In this document: positions 10,857-22,754 of the stretch, one piece after another | Layout of the letters: each line of letters begins with the position of its first letter | Numbering within the stretch: position 1 is the first letter of the stretch | DNA from: Aquarana catesbeiana | Lineage: Eukaryota > Chordata > Amphibia > Anura > Ranidae | DNA: 64,000 nt | Direction of reading: 5' to 3' | Assembly: GCF_042186555.1 (NCBI RefSeq) | Contig: NC_133327.1 | Span: 103,871,853-103,935,852 of the forward strand | Notes under the pieces: model-generated | Databases searched by the model: none | Told to the model about the DNA's origin: nothing | Seen by the model: only the letters and a program-made list of their open reading frames with translations | Translations under genes and position numbers: made by a program

Positions 10857-11534
10857 TTAACCACGTAAGGACCAAGCCTCTTTCTGAAATTTGGTGTTTA
10901 CAAGTTAAAAACTGTTTTTTTTTTCCTAGAAAATTACCTAGAACCCCCAAACATTAAATATATTTTTTTCTATCACCCTAGAGAATAAAATGGTGGTTGT
11001 TGCAATACTTTCTTTCACACCATATTTGTGCAGTGGTCTTACAAGCGCACTTTTTTTGGAAAAATACATCTTTTTGAATAAAAAAATAAGACAACAGTAA
11101 AGTTAGCCCATTTTTTTTTTTTTTATATTGCGAAAGATAATATTATGCCATGTAAATTTATACCCAACATGTCAGGCTTCAAAATTGAGCTTGCTAGTGG
11201 AATGGAGATAAACTTTTACCCTTAAAGATCTCCATAGGCGAAGTTTAAAAAATTCTACAGGTTGCATGTTTTGAGTTACAGAGGAGGTCTAGGTCTAGAA
11301 TTATTGCTCTCACTCTAACGATTGCAGAAATATCTCACATGTGTGGTTTGAACTCCGTTTTCATATACGGGAGCTGCTCACATATGCATTTGTAATAGGA
11401 AAAAAGGCATGACAGGACTTCATAAATATGACATCTGGGGTCAAAAAGACCTCAGATCTCATATTTACACTAAAATGCAATAAAAATAAAAAATGAAATG
11501 CCATTTGAAAAAAATTTAAATAAAAAATGGCTCT
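10857..11534 (+). mobile_element. TTAA element, copy of module also at 20240-20766
   Basis: It begins TTAACCACGTAAGGACCAAG. Its sequence to about 11380, including AGAACCCCCAAACATTAAAT and CAGAGGAGGTCTA, matches the reverse complement of 20240-20766. A more diverged match lies at 35540-35880. The right side directly abuts the TTAA of the next element, so its own right end is either shared or lost. Confidence 0.6.
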
Positions 11535-12774
11535 TTAACCACTTCCCTACCCACATATAGTCATATGACGTCCACAGATGGGCCGCGTTGCTCGGGGGCC
11601 GGTGTGTGTGCCCGGCGGCCGCGATGTCCGCCGGGCACCCGCGTTTGCCCGTTAATCGGGCCGGACCGTGGATCTGTGTGTGTAAACACACAGATCCACG
11701 TCCTGTCAGGTGAGAGGAGAGTGATCTGTGTTCCCAGTACAGCGGAACACTGATCGGTCTCCTCCCCTTGTACGTTCCCGCCCCCTACAGTTAGAAGCAT
11801 TCCCTAGGAAACACATTTAACCCCTTGTGTCCCCCTAGTGGTTAGCCCCTTCACTGCCTGTCACATTTACACAGTAATCAATGCAATTTTATAGCATTGA
11901 TCGCTGTATAAATGTGAATTGTCCCAAAAATGTGTCAAAAGTGTCCGATGTGTCCGCCTTAATGTCGCAGTCATGAAAAAAAACGTGATCGCCGCTATTA
12001 CTAGTAAAAAAAATAAATACATTTTTTTTTTTTTAAATGCCATAAATCTATCCCGTATTTTAACTTTTGCGCAAACCAATCAATATACGCTTATTGTGAT
12101 TTTTTTTAACCAAAAATATGTAGAAGAATACGTATCGGCCGAAACGGAGGAAAACATTTTTTTTTTTTTTTTTAAATTGGGATATTTATTATAGCAAAAA
12201 GTAAAAAATATTGTGTTTTTTTCAAAATTGTCGCTCTTCTTTTGTTTATAGCACAAAAAATAAAAACCGCAGAGGTGATCAGATGTCAGTTTTGTTTGGG
12301 TACAACGTCGAACGACCGCACAATTGTCGTTTAAAGTGCGACAGCGCTGAAAACTAAAAATTGGTCTGGGAAGGAAGGGGGTGAAAATGCCCTGTATTGA
12401 ACCGGTTAAGAGCTGTGGGCGGAAGTGAAGTTTTGATGTCACTTCTGCCCTGCAATGGTATGGAGACAGGTGGGGGCCGTGTTCCCCTCACTCATCTCCA
12501 TACCACACACGGAAGAGGACCCGATCGCCACCACCGCTACCGATGGCTCCAGTAAGCAACGAAGGGCACCGAAGCATGGCGGGGGCGCCCTCTTCTGCCG
12601 CCGATAAAAGTGATCTTGTGGTGAATCCACTGCAGAGACCACTTTTATCTGAAATCAGACCTCCCGCCGAAGAAAAAGTTTCTGGGGTTATGGCAGCTAG
12701 CAGCTGCCATAATAACGATATCCCTCTTCAAAGTACCAACGTATAACGATAGCGGGCGGTCCGTAAGTGGTTAA
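11535..12774 (+). mobile_element. piggyBac-like non-autonomous element
   Basis: TTAA to TTAA, 1240 bp, with ends TTAACCACTTCCCTACCC and, inverted at the right, TTAACCACTTACGGACCG. The segment 12047-12410 (TTTTGCGCAAACCAATCAAT, then TTTATAGCACAAAAAATAAA, then GTTTGGGTACAACG) is a module repeated in the elements ending at 22272, 37952, 55021 and 56044. Here the module is followed by GGTTAAG and a further 360 bp, so this copy may be two joined elements. No transposase is present. Confidence 0.7.
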
Positions 12775-13670
12775 ATGTTCTGTCTTGAGGCCAAATATTT
12801 TATTTTTAAATTTATTTTAGTTGATAAAATGTATTGGTGGCTTGGGAGGCCACCATGAGCTGCTGGTCGCTTGCCAAACTTCAATTAACTGTGCGTTTTT
12901 AAGGCACTGATTAAAGCATAAGTGGACAAATCACATTTATATGATCATGCTAACTATATTTTAAATTATGACTCTACTTAGTCATAATTAGTAAGTATTA
13001 CCATAATTATGTTTAGGAAAGATGATATCTCTTTAGACTCCATCACACTGTAGATATCTTATACTAACCATTGTACTCATGGTTTAATACCAGACAATAA
13101 CTGTGTATACTATATAATGCATCACAAAGCCTTAATTTACTAACAAGTGCAAAGTGCATTTATAATAAGGCAAATGACTTAACACAATTACAGAACACAC
13201 AAAACCTGAAAATCAAAATGATTTAAGAGAAGTCAGATAGGTATGGGGTCCTAAATCAAGCTTACGTTGGAGAATACTGAGTAATACAACACCTGATACA
13301 CTTGGGTGTTGCTTTCTAGTAGGTGAGCTTTGAACCAAATTAAATCATATCAAAGCAGGTACCACACTGGGAACACTAAACAAGGAGATATCGACTTGTC
13401 TCCAGGCAAGTTATTAAAATGCTGGGTCTGCTGGATTTTCATTTATACTTTCTAACTCCCTCTGTGAATAAGAAGAGATATGGTAAATACGCCTGCACAA
13501 AATCAAGTTTCTTTAAGTGCCAAAGTTGTTTCTATCCCCTTCCTACCCTACTCTATGAAACAATTTTCTTAAAGAAGATTAATAGTCAGGTCTATAAGAG
13601 GGGCAACCAAGTAGTGACCTAATCAACTTCTGCTCCCTATCTCAACAGGCATGTTTATTGCTTAACAGAA
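12775..13670. other. No gene recognised
   Basis: About 0.9 kb without recognisable repeats or coding pattern. Confidence 0.35.
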
Positions 13671-14104
13671 TTAAGCTAGCCATACATGGTCGAATTTTGA
13701 AAGAATTTTCTTTTGAAAATCAGAAATTTTGTGCAATTTGTGATCCAATGGTGCCACCATTGATTTTGAAATTTGACCAACCAAACCTTCAATTTCACCT
13801 CCTGTTGATACAGAAAATAATTTTCGTGGCTGGGAATCTTCTTTTCCTTCTGGGAATTTTCTTTTCTTGCAACTGCGCATTTCTTTTTTGATTACATTTC
13901 TCGCACCATTCTCCCATCATTGATTAGAAAATTGTTTGTTTTTCAAAAAAATTCCAACATGCCCAATTACTCAAATTCGATGGCCCCACAAAAATTGGCT
14001 GTTACTGCAGCCCACTAATGGTGTGAAATTTGAACGAAATTTCTTAGATAAGATCTTCGAAAGAAAATTTGTTTGAAATTCAACCCATGTATGGCCTGCC
14101 TAAG
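13671..14104. mobile_element. MITE with CATACATGG ends
   Basis: The left end reads AAGCTAGCCATACATGGTCG and the inverted right end CTTAGGCAGGCCATACATGG, each followed by a GAATTTxAAA-like run, so the ends form a degenerate terminal inverted repeat. The interior is rich in AAATTT and GAAAATT. No clear target duplication was found. Confidence 0.5.
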
Positions 14105-14735
14105 GCAAGAATTTTATTTGTTAGTTTCTAAGTGCCTACAACAAGCTACCAATCAGAAACCAGCAGAAGGCCAGAAACATGATGTGAAGCCTTGCTTGTT
14201 CAGAAAAGTACCAAAATAAGTGATAATCTGCAAAGTGTATTCATTTTCAACAACCAATCACATTAGAGAATGTGTATGGTGGGGGGCGCTGAATCTAAAT
14301 TTACTGTTAGCTGCAATGTATTTAAATGTGAAACCCAACAGCAATATTTTAAATACACATCAATGTGCTATACGAAAATAAACTATATATTAGCGTGCAA
14401 ATACAACGTATTAGAAAAAGATAACATCCGTGCTATTTAAGCAAGTATTAAAGATAAATGTCCTTTGTAAAAAAAAATATAAGAAAACGTCCATATGCGA
14501 TTTCATAAGGTTAGAGAAATAACTCAAATAGGTGACTCTTCCGCTGATTAGATCAACACCTTCACCACCAGTGTTAAACACCCAAAGTGCTCTGTGTATG
14601 GATGTCCACTTACCAGAAGTTGTTGACCTTTTTAATTAAGAAAAGATCAAATGGGCTTTCAGCAAGAAATGGCTTGCTGTAATGATATGGATGAGCCGTG
14701 CTGGGTAGCCTTTTCCTCTCCCCTGGTAGGGCATC
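14105..14735. other. No gene recognised; G7 run near 14281
   Basis: AT-rich sequence leading into the inverted-repeat element. Nothing coding was recognised. Confidence 0.35.
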
Positions 14736-15050
14736 AGGATATACGCATAAAAATACAAGAAGGGCTACAATAGTGTAATCCCATTTTTGATAAAAACAGT
14801 TAAAAACAAAAAGCCAAATGGCTGCTTACATCTCAGGGTGCCTTCTCCCGGCACTGAGGCTGAACCGCTCGTAAAGGGCTGAGAGCTCCGCTCTGCGTGT
14901 GGTGACTGGCGTGCGTTCCAGCATCAGCCGCCGACAACCACAGGAACCGGAATTGGAAATCGAGAAATTACGTAACCAGGCATGTTTTTATCAATAAATG
15001 GGATTACACTATTGTAGCCCTTCTTGTATTTTTATGCATATATCCTTATA
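14736..15050. mobile_element. Fold-back element
   Basis: Left arm about 14736-14808 and right arm about 14982-15050 are reverse complements, with ATAAAAATACAAGAAGGGCT and its complement in the arms. The roughly 175-bp centre is GC-rich and contains GACTGGCGTGCGTTCC, shared in part with the centre of the large fold-back at 24.2 kb (GCGGCGTGCGTTCC). This suggests both belong to one group. Confidence 0.7.
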
Positions 15051-16177
15051 TACACATTCTCTCATTTGCACTGGATTTCTCACCCAGTTCGGGGGTCAGC
15101 AGCTTTTGTTTTGTTTGCTTTGTTTTGTTTGCTTTTGCTGTCAGGTGAATTTTGACCAGTTGCTATAGACTTTCATATTTTGCACAATATGGATGATCTG
15201 TGAACAATGAACAGCCCCAATAGTATTATTTTTTTTCTATCCGTGTATTTAGAAATTGCCAGTCCACCCAAAACTAATAACATAATGGGGTTGATTATAT
15301 TCATTTCACAAGATGAATGTTAGTGAAAAAGGTTTAGCTGTGTTCACTTTGAATAGCCAATCAAGTGCAAGAAAAATGAGGAAAACGTGATTTCTCTACT
15401 AAGGGAGTATATACTGTTTATTTAGCACAGTGAATGTACACCTTTCAATGTGCATGCAAATAAAATGAAGCTGTGTTTTAAATGCAGAATCAACTACCAA
15501 CATGTGCCTGAAAAAATCAGGACTTTTGCTTGCATTGATTAGTTTAAAGTAAACACAGTTTCATCCTAATCTCTAAGATAAGTGAACCTTCAATTTGCAA
15601 AGTGAACCTTCTCTAAACTGTTAGTAAACCTCATTAAATGGCATGTTATATGTGGCATATACTGTGAATGCTCTGCAAAACGCATTCAAACGTATTCACC
15701 GCTTCAGTATACATTGGCAACAATTGTATTCATTAACACTAGTTAAAACGTTTACATATTGCATTCTGCTCTGTAAAGATGTACTCAGAGTAAAAACATG
15801 TTCACTCAATCTTTTTAAATGTTATGCACACACATCTTTAACCATTTAGTTATGTTTTTTTTTTGTAGCATTATATTAGTAATGGTAATTTTCTAGCCTC
15901 CCAAGCAGTTGAGCAAACTTCAGTGCTGCTAGGATGCTACCAATCATTGTAATCAGTAATCTCTTTGTAAACAAAAGAATACACAACAACATTGACAACA
16001 TGGATTTTTGCTGCTACAGATTGCCTCTTAACAGAACGTATAGCAGCAGCATGCTAGGTGCTCAAGGTTTGCATTTTTTTGGCATGGAGCTCCCTGCGCT
16101 ACCAGGACTAGTGAAAATCCAACAGCTCCCTTAAAGTAGATATACTGTAAACTTTAACTAAGTTACATTTATTTGGC
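15051..16177. other. No gene recognised
   Basis: About 1.1 kb of AT-rich sequence. Direct repeats of TTTGTTTTGTTTGCTTT occur near 15107-15137. Chance frames only. Confidence 0.35.
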
Positions 16178-16696
16178 TTAAAGTGAAACTAAACCCACAA
16201 TAGAAAAATCAGCCTGTATATGCAGTAAAGCATGCTTGTCATACTCACTATGGAACCTAAGGGGTTAGTACTCCACACTGTGTAAAAATGCTGTTTGATC
16301 CTGTCTTCTCTGATCCTCCCCTTCCTCCACAGAACTCAATCAATCTCCTAATAGAAGAGAGCATTGGGGACAAGCTGCACATGCTCAGTTTGGTGTGCAT
16401 TGCTAGATAATTTCTTTTTTTGTTGGGAGAGTGCATGTGATCAGCACAGGGCCAATCAGCACTGTCTAGACAGAGGTTCAGGGGTCCCGCAGCCTCATAG
16501 GACAGTCAGAGTAAATGAAAACCGCTCCTACAAGCTTTAACCAGACACTGATAGAATTCACAAGACTGCTGTAACTGTTGATGAGAAAAGGTATTTATCA
16601 GCTTATATTTACTAAAATAATTGCATTTCCATGTTCTGTGTACTGTGGAAGACCAGATATAGTGAATGCAGGGTCCTGGGTTTAGTAACACTTTAA
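16178..16696. mobile_element. TTAA MITE (519 bp)
   Basis: Left end TTAAAGTGAAACTAAACCCA and right end TGGGTTTAGTAACACTTTAA are inverted repeats with one mismatch cluster, and both sides carry TTAA. A partial copy starts at 657. Non-coding. Confidence 0.75.
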
Positions 16697-16866
16697 ATAC
16701 TGTGTATTATAAAAAGACCACATTTTCTTTATCTGAAAATCGTCCTGGTGTGCCGACATCGTGGGCTCCCTGGACAGGTAAGTGTTCATGTATTAAAGGT
16801 CAGCAGCTACAGTATTTGTAGCTGCTGGCTTTTAATTTTTTTTTCCCAGGCGGAACTCCTCTTTAA
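16697..16866 (+). mobile_element. Right-end fragment of the MITE seen at 39121-39691
   Basis: The run CCCTGGACAGGTAAGTGTTC, followed by the self-complementary CAGCAGCTACAGTATTTGTA part and GGAACTCCTCTTTAA, matches the right third of 39121-39691. The left part is missing. Its terminal TTAA is also the target of the piggyBac-like element that follows. Confidence 0.6.
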
Positions 16867-17699
16867 CCAGTTGCCGACCGCCGCACAAACATATACGTCC
16901 TCAGAGCGGCACAGGCAGGCAAAAGGACTTACAGGTACCTGCGGCGGTCGTCAAATCTCCCCCGGCGATCGGTGGTGAGGGGGAGGCCATCCATTCGTGG
17001 CCCCCCCCTCGCGATCGCTCCCAGCCAATGGGATCATTTCCCTGCCTCTGTATTGTACACAGAGGCAGAGGAAATGATGTCATCTCTCCTCGGCTCGGCA
17101 GTTTCCTTTCCGGCGCCGAGGAGAGAAGACTGTAATGTGAGTGCACAACCCACACACACACAGTAGAACATGCCTGGCACACAAAACACCCCCATCCCCC
17201 CCCCCGAATCGCCCCCCAATCACCCCCCCCGTCACAAACTGACACCAAGCAGGTTTTTTTTTTTTTTTTCTGATTACTGTATTGGTGTCAGTTTGTGACA
17301 GTTACAGTGTTAGGTCAGTTAGGGTTAGCCCCCTTTAGGTCTAGGGTACCCCCCTAACCCCCCCTAATAAAGTTTTAACCCCTTGATCACCCCCTGTCAC
17401 CAGTGTCGCTAAGCGATCATTTTTCTGATCGCTGTATTAGTGTCGCTGGTGACGATAGTTAGGGAAGTAAATATTTAGGTTCGCCGTCAGCGTTTTATAG
17501 CGACAGGGACCCCCATATACTACCTAATAAATGTTTTAACCCCTTGATTGCCCCCTAGTTAACCCTTTCACCACTGATCACCGTATAACCGTTGCGGGTG
17601 ACGCTGGTTAGTTCGTTTATTTTTTATAGTGTCAGGGCACCCGCCGTTTATTACCGAATAAAGATTTAGCCCCCTGAGCGCCCAGCGGTGATATGCGTT

Positions 17700-18794
17700 G
17701 CCCCAGGCAGCGTCAGATTAGCGCCAGTACCGCTAACACCCACGCACGCAGCATACGCCTCCCTTAGTGGTATAGTATCTGAACGCATCAATATCTGATC
17801 CGATCAGATCTATACTAGCGTCCCCAGCAGTTTAGGGTTCCCAAAAACGCAGTGTTAGTGGGATCAGCCCAGATACCTGCTAGCACCTGCGTTTTGCCCC
17901 TCCGCCCGGCCCAGCCCAGCCCAGCCCAGCCCAGCCCACCCAAGTGCAGTATCGATCGATCACTGTCACTTACAAAACACTAAACACATAACTGCAGCGT
18001 TCGCAGAGTCAGGCCTGATCCCTGCAATCGCTAACAGTTTTTTTGGTAGCGTTTTGGTGAACTGGCAAGCACCAGCCCCAGGCAGCGTCAGGTTAGCGCC
18101 AGTACCGCTAACACCCACGCACGCACCATACGCCTCCCTTAGTGGTATAGTATCTGAACGGATCAATATCTGATCCGATCAGATCTATACTAGCGTCCCC
18201 AGCAGTTTAGGGTTCCCAAAAACGCAGTGTTAGCGGGATCAGCCCAGATACCTGCTAGCACCTGCGTTTTGCCCCTCCGCCCGGCCCAGCCCAGCCCGCC
18301 CAAGTGCAGTATCGATCGATCACTGTCACTTACAAAACACTAAACGCATAACTGCAGCGTTCGCAGAGTCAGGCCTGATCCCTGCGATCGCTAACAGTTT
18401 TTTTGGTAGCGTTTTGGTGAACTGGCAAGCACCAGCCCCAGGCAGCGTCAGATTAGCGCCAGTACCGCTAACACCCACGCACACACCGCACACCTCCTTT
18501 AGTGGTATAGTATCTGAACGGATCAATATCTGATCCGATCAGATTTATACTGGCGTCCCCAGCAGTTTAGGGTTCCCAAAAACGCAGTGTTAGCGGGATC
18601 AGCCCAGATACCTGCTAGCACCTGCGTTTTGCCCCTCCGCCCGGCCCAGCCCAGCCCACCCAAGTGCAGTATCGATCGATCACTGTCACTTGCAAAACAC
18701 TAAACGCATAACTGCAGCGTTCGCAGAGTCAGGCCTGATCCCTGCGATCGCTAACAGTTTTTTTGGTAGCGTTTTGGTGAACTGGCAAGCACCA
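17700..18794. repeat. Three tandem 360-bp units in the piggyBac-like leader
   Basis: Units start at GCCCCAGGCAGCGTCAG, at 17700, 18075 and 18435; a fourth start at 18795 diverges at once. Lengths are 375, 360 and 360. The first unit has a longer AGCCC run (about 17908-17940), which explains the extra 15 bp. Units differ by only a few bases. A minus-strand frame of 66 codons repeats in each unit and is a by-product of the repeat. Confidence 0.85.
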
Positions 18795-18850
18795 GCGGCC
18801 TAGTACACCTCGGTCGTAGTCAAACCAGCACTGCAGTAACACTTGGTGAC

Positions 18851-19244
18851 GTGGCAAGTCCCATAAGTGCAGTTCAAGCTGGTGAGGTGGCAAGCACAAG
18901 TAGTGTCCCTTTGCCACCAAGAAGAAGACAAACACAGGCCTGTCATGCCCATAATGCCCTTCCTGCTGCATTCACCAATCCTGATTGGGAACCCACCACT
19001 TCTGCAGCGCCCGTACTTCCCCCATTCACACCCCCAACCAAATGCAGTCGGCTGCATGAGAGGCATTTTCTTTATGTCCTCCCGAGTACCCCTACCCAAC
19101 AAACCCCCCCAAAAAAGATGTCGTGTCTGCAGCAAGCGCGGATATAGGCGTGACACCCGCTATTATTGTCCCTCCTGTCCTGACAATCCTGGTTTTTGCA
19201 TTGGTGAATGTTTTGAACGCTACCATTCACTAGTTGAGTATTAG
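18851..19244 (+). pseudogene. piggyBac transposase remnant (N-terminus joined to C-terminal Cys-rich domain)
   Basis: One frame has NPDWEPTTSAAPVLPPFT, resembling the N-terminal part of piggyBac transposases ahead of the catalytic domain. About 30 codons later, in the next frame, comes KKRCRVCSKRGYRRDTRYY then CPSCPDNPGFCIGECFERYH. This is the C-terminal cysteine-rich zinc-binding domain of the family (Cx2C...Cx2C...CxxxC...H pattern), ending in a stop at 19242-19244. The entire DDD catalytic region is absent, so an internal deletion of roughly 400 codons is inferred, plus a frameshift. Cysteine spacing is intact. No function as a transposase is possible; a DNA-binding remnant is conceivable but unsupported. 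Confidence 0.8.
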
Positions 19245-20239
19245 TGTAGGGTACAGCATTGCACAGACTAGGCACACTTTCACAGGGTCTCCCAAGATGC
19301 CATCGCATTTTGAGAGACCGGAACCTGGAACCGATTACAGTTATAAAAGTTACAGTTACAAAAAAAGTGTAAAAAAAAAAAAAAACCACAAACAAAAATA
19401 TAAAATAAAAAATAATAGTTGTCGTTTTATTGTTCTCTCTCTCTCTCTCTATTCTCTCTATTGTTCTGCTCTTTTTTACTGTATTCTATTCTGCAATGTT
19501 TTATTGTTATTATGTTTTATCAAGTTTGCTTTTCAGGTATGCAATTTTTTATACTTTACCGTTTACTGTGCTTTATTGTTAACCATTTTTTTGTCTTCAT
19601 GTACGCCATTCACGACTTTGAGTGGTTATACCAGAATGATGCTTGCAGGTTTAGGCATCATCTTGGTATCATTCTTTTCAGCCAGCGGTCGGCTTTCATG
19701 TAAAAGCAATCCTAGTGGCTAATTAGCCTCTAGACTGCTTTTACAAGCAGTGGGAGAGAATGCCCCCCCCATCTTCCGTGTTTTTCTCTGGCTCTCCTGT
19801 CTCAACAGGGAACCTGAGAATGCAGCCGGTGATTCAGCCAGCTGACCATAGAGCTGATCAGAGACCAGAGTGGCTCCAAACATCTCTATGGCCTAAGAAA
19901 CCGGAAGCTACGAGCATTTTATGACTTAGATTTCGCCGGATGTAAATAGCGCCATTGGGAAATTGGGGAAGCATTTTATCACACCGATCTTGGTGTGGTC
20001 AGATGCTTTGAGGGCAGAGGAGAAATCTAGGGTCTAATAGACCCCAATTTTTTCAAAAAAGAGTACCTGTCACTACCTATTGCTATCATAGGGGATATTT
20101 ACATTCCCTGAGATAACAATAAAAATGATTAAAAAAAAAAAAAATGAAAGGAACAATTTAAAAATAAGATAAAAAAGCAAAAAAATAATAAAGAAAAAAA
20201 AAAAAAAAAAAAGCACCCCTGTCCCCCCTGCTCTCGTGC
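19245..20239. other. 3' non-coding part of the piggyBac-like element
   Basis: The stop codon is followed by AT-rich sequence with A runs (19370-19384, 20128-20143, 20193-20211) and a short CT run (19437-19450). Frames at 19234-19722 are low-complexity Phe/Leu/Tyr translations and not supported as genes. Confidence 0.5.
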
Positions 20240-20766
20240 TAAGGCGAACGCAAGCGTCGGTCTGGCGTCAAATGTAAACAGCAATTGCACCATGCATGTG
20301 AGGTATCACCGCGACGGTCAGATCGAGGGCAGTAATTTTAGCAGTAGACCTCCTCTGTAAATCTAAAGTGGTAACCTGTAAAGGCTTTTAAAGGCTTTTA
20401 AAAATGTATTTATTTTGTTGCCACTGCACATTTGTGCGCAATTTTAAAGCATGTCATGTTTGGTATCCATGTACTCGGCCTAAGATCATCTTTTTTATTT
20501 CAGCAAACATTTGGGCAATATAGTGTGTTTTAGTGCATTAAAATTTAAAAAAGTGTGTTTTTTCCCCAAAAAATGCGTTTGAAAAATCGCTGCGCAAATA
20601 CTGTGTGAAAAAAAAAAATGAAACACCCACCATTTTAATCTGTAGGGCATTTGCTTTAAAAAAATATATAATGTTTGGGGGTTGAAAGTTATTTTCTTGC
20701 AAAAAAAAAAAATAATTTTTTCATGTAATCAAAAAGTGTCAGAAAGGGCTTTGTCTTCAAGTGGTT
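20240..20766 (-). repeat. Inverted copy of the 10857-11380 module
   Basis: Its reverse complement runs from CACTTGAAGACAAAGCCC through CCCCCAAACATTATATAT to CAGAGGAGGTCTACTGC and matches 10857-11380 along its length at moderate identity. It lies inside the piggyBac-like element, so either that element contains this module as a part or a related element inserted here. Confidence 0.6.
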
Positions 20767-20815
20767 AGAAGAGTGGGTGATATGTGACATAAGCTTCTAA
20801 ATGTTGTGCATAAAA

Positions 20816-21835
20816 TGCCAGGACAGTTCAAAACCCCCCCAAATGACCCCATTTTGGAAAGTAGACACCCCAAGCTATTTGCTGAGAGGCATGTCGAGTC
20901 CATGGAATATTTTATATTGTGACACAAGTTGCGGGAAAGAGACAAATGAGAGCTGCAAAATACTCACCATGCTTCTCAGCAAATAGCTTGGGGTGTCTAC
21001 TTTCCAAAATGGGGTCATTTGGAGGGGTTTGTGCCACCTGGGCATTCCATGGCCTCCGAAACTGTGATAGGCAGTGAAGAGTGAAATCAAAAATTTACAC
21101 CCTTAGAAATCCTGAAGGCGGTGATTGGTTTTTGGGGCCCCGTACGCGGCTAGGCTCCTAAAAAGTCCCACACATGTGGTATCCCCATACTCAGAAGAAG
21201 CAGCTAAATGTATTTTGGGGTGCAATTCCACATATGCCCATGGCCTGTGTGAGCAATATATCATTTAGTGACAACTTTGTGCAAAAAAAAAAAAAATTGT
21301 CACTTTCCCGCAACTTGTGTCAAAATATAAAATATTCCATGGACTCAACATGCCTCTCAGCAAATAGCTTGGGGTGTCTAATTTCCAAAATGGGGTCATT
21401 TGGGGGGGTTTTGTGCCATCTGGGCATTTTATGGCCTTCAAAACTGTGATAGGTAGTGAGGAGTAAAATAAAAAATGTACGCCCTTAGAAATCCTGAAGG
21501 CAGTGATTGGTTTTCGGGGGCCCCGTACGCGGCTAGGCTCCCAAAAAGTCCCACACATGTGGTATCCCCATACTCAGGAGAAGCAGCTAAATGTATTTTG
21601 AGGTGCAATTCCACATATGCCCATGGCCTGTGTGAGCAATATATCATTTAGTGACAACTTTTTGTAATTTTTTTTTTTTTTTGTCATTATTCAATCACTT
21701 GGGACAAAAAAAATGAATATTCAATGGGCTCAACATGCCTCTCAGCAATTTCCTTGGGGTGTCTACTTTCCAAAATGGGGTCATTTGTGGGGGTTTTGTA
21801 CTGCCCTGCCATTTTAGCACCTCAAGAAACGACAT
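20816..21835. repeat. Direct and inverted module array
   Basis: A block with CAAATAGCTTGGGGTGTCTA and TTTCCAAAATGGGGTCATTT occurs near 20841-20892 (inverted), 20970-21022, 21355-21405 and, diverged, 21735-21785. A second block with GTGGTATCCCCATACTCAG occurs near 21178 and 21561, about 382 bp apart. The first two copies form a local hairpin of about 50-bp arms. Not coding, although the repeats generate mirrored frames. Confidence 0.75.
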
Positions 21836-21879
21836 AGGCAGTCATAAATTAAAGGCTGTGTAAATTCCAGAAAATGTAC

Positions 21880-22272
21880 CCTAGTTTGTAGGCGCTATAA
21901 CTTTTGCGCAAACCAATAAATATATACTTATTGACATTTTTTTTACCAAAGACATGTGGCCGAATACATTTTGGCCTAAATGTATGACTAAAATTGAGTT
22001 TATTGGATTTTTTTTAGAACAAAAAGTAGAAAATATCATTTTTTTTCAAAATTTTCTGTCTTTTTCTGTGTATAGCGCAAAAAATAAAAACGGCAGAGGT
22101 GATCAAATACCATCAAAAGAAAGCTCTATTTGTGGGAAGAAAAGGACGCAAATTTCGTTTGGGTACAGCATTGCATGACCACGCAATTAGCAGTTAAAGC
22201 AACGCAGTGCCAAATTGTAAAAAGTGCTCTGGTCAGGAAGGGGGTAAATCCTTCCGGGGCTGAAGTGGTTAA
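21880..22272 (+). repeat. Conserved right-end module of the TTAA family
   Basis: Contains AACTTTTGCGCAAACCAATA, TATAGCGCAAAAAATAAAAA, GAGGTGATCAAATACCA, TTTGGGTACAGCATTGC and GGGGCTGAAGTGGTTAA in this order. The same order occurs at about 12047-12410, 37640-37952, 54700-55021 and 55640-56044. Confidence 0.8.
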
Positions 22273-22280
22273 TTTAGCAC

Positions 22281-22749
22281 TGTCATGGATCTCCTGGCCA
22301 AGGGTTAACAATAATGCAGACATATTTCAGTGATTGGCACCAGGTTGCCTTATTTAAACACCTCAGCAGCACTGTGTCTTTGTGGTCTGATCTGCAGCTC
22401 ATACCTGTTCCTGTGACTTCCTGTTTCTGAGATCCGATCTTGATATCCTGTTGCTGAACTTTGTCTGTATCCTGACTATTCTCTGCCTGTCGTCTATACC
22501 TACATCTGATCATCTGTTATCAAACCCGCTTTGTCTGACTACGTATTCAGTGTCTCCTCAGCCCTGCACCTACCAGCCTGCTTCCTGTTTCCTGCTGCAC
22601 CAGCTTAACTGACAACACCAAAGACGAACCAGGCACCTATACACCTCGAGGCTCTTGCGGCCACTGTTGCAACACCGGTGGCCCTTGAGCCAGGGTTGTA
22701 TGAGAAAGCTTCCCACTGCACATCAGGCTCATCCGGCAGGTACGTAACA
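22281..22749 (+). mobile_element. Solo LTR, 469 bp
   Basis: Starts TGTCATGGATC and ends GGTACGTAACA (TG...CA). It is flanked by the identical 5-mer AGCAC at 22276-22280 and 22750-22754. No internal genes. It inserted a few bases beyond the right TTAA of the piggyBac-like element. The sequence is rich in CCTG and TGTCTG, as in gypsy-type LTRs. Orientation is uncertain. Confidence 0.8.
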
Positions 22750-22754
22750 AGCAC

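Larger units (their letters stand above)
16863..22272 (+). mobile_element. 5.4-kb piggyBac-like transposon, internally deleted
   Basis: Bounded by TTAA 16863-16866 (TTAACCAGTTGCCGACCG) and TTAA 22269-22272 (GCTGAAGTGGTTAA). Order inside: GC-rich left part, three tandem 360-bp units (17700-18794), a transposase remnant (about 18851-19244), then about 3 kb of non-coding 3' sequence with AT and CT runs and a set of duplicated and inverted modules, then the conserved right-end module (about 21880-22272). The transposase remnant links this TTAA family to piggyBac. It is not autonomous, because most of the transposase is missing. Confidence 0.8.

Noticed and set aside
16901..17248. 115-codon minus frame with Cys/Gly/Val
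   Set aside because: Lies in the GC-rich left end of the piggyBac-like element, including C runs; no domain.
19234..19722. 162-codon Phe/Leu/Tyr-rich frame, possible membrane protein
   Set aside because: Low-complexity T-rich 3' sequence of the piggyBac-like element; no second copy or domain supports it.
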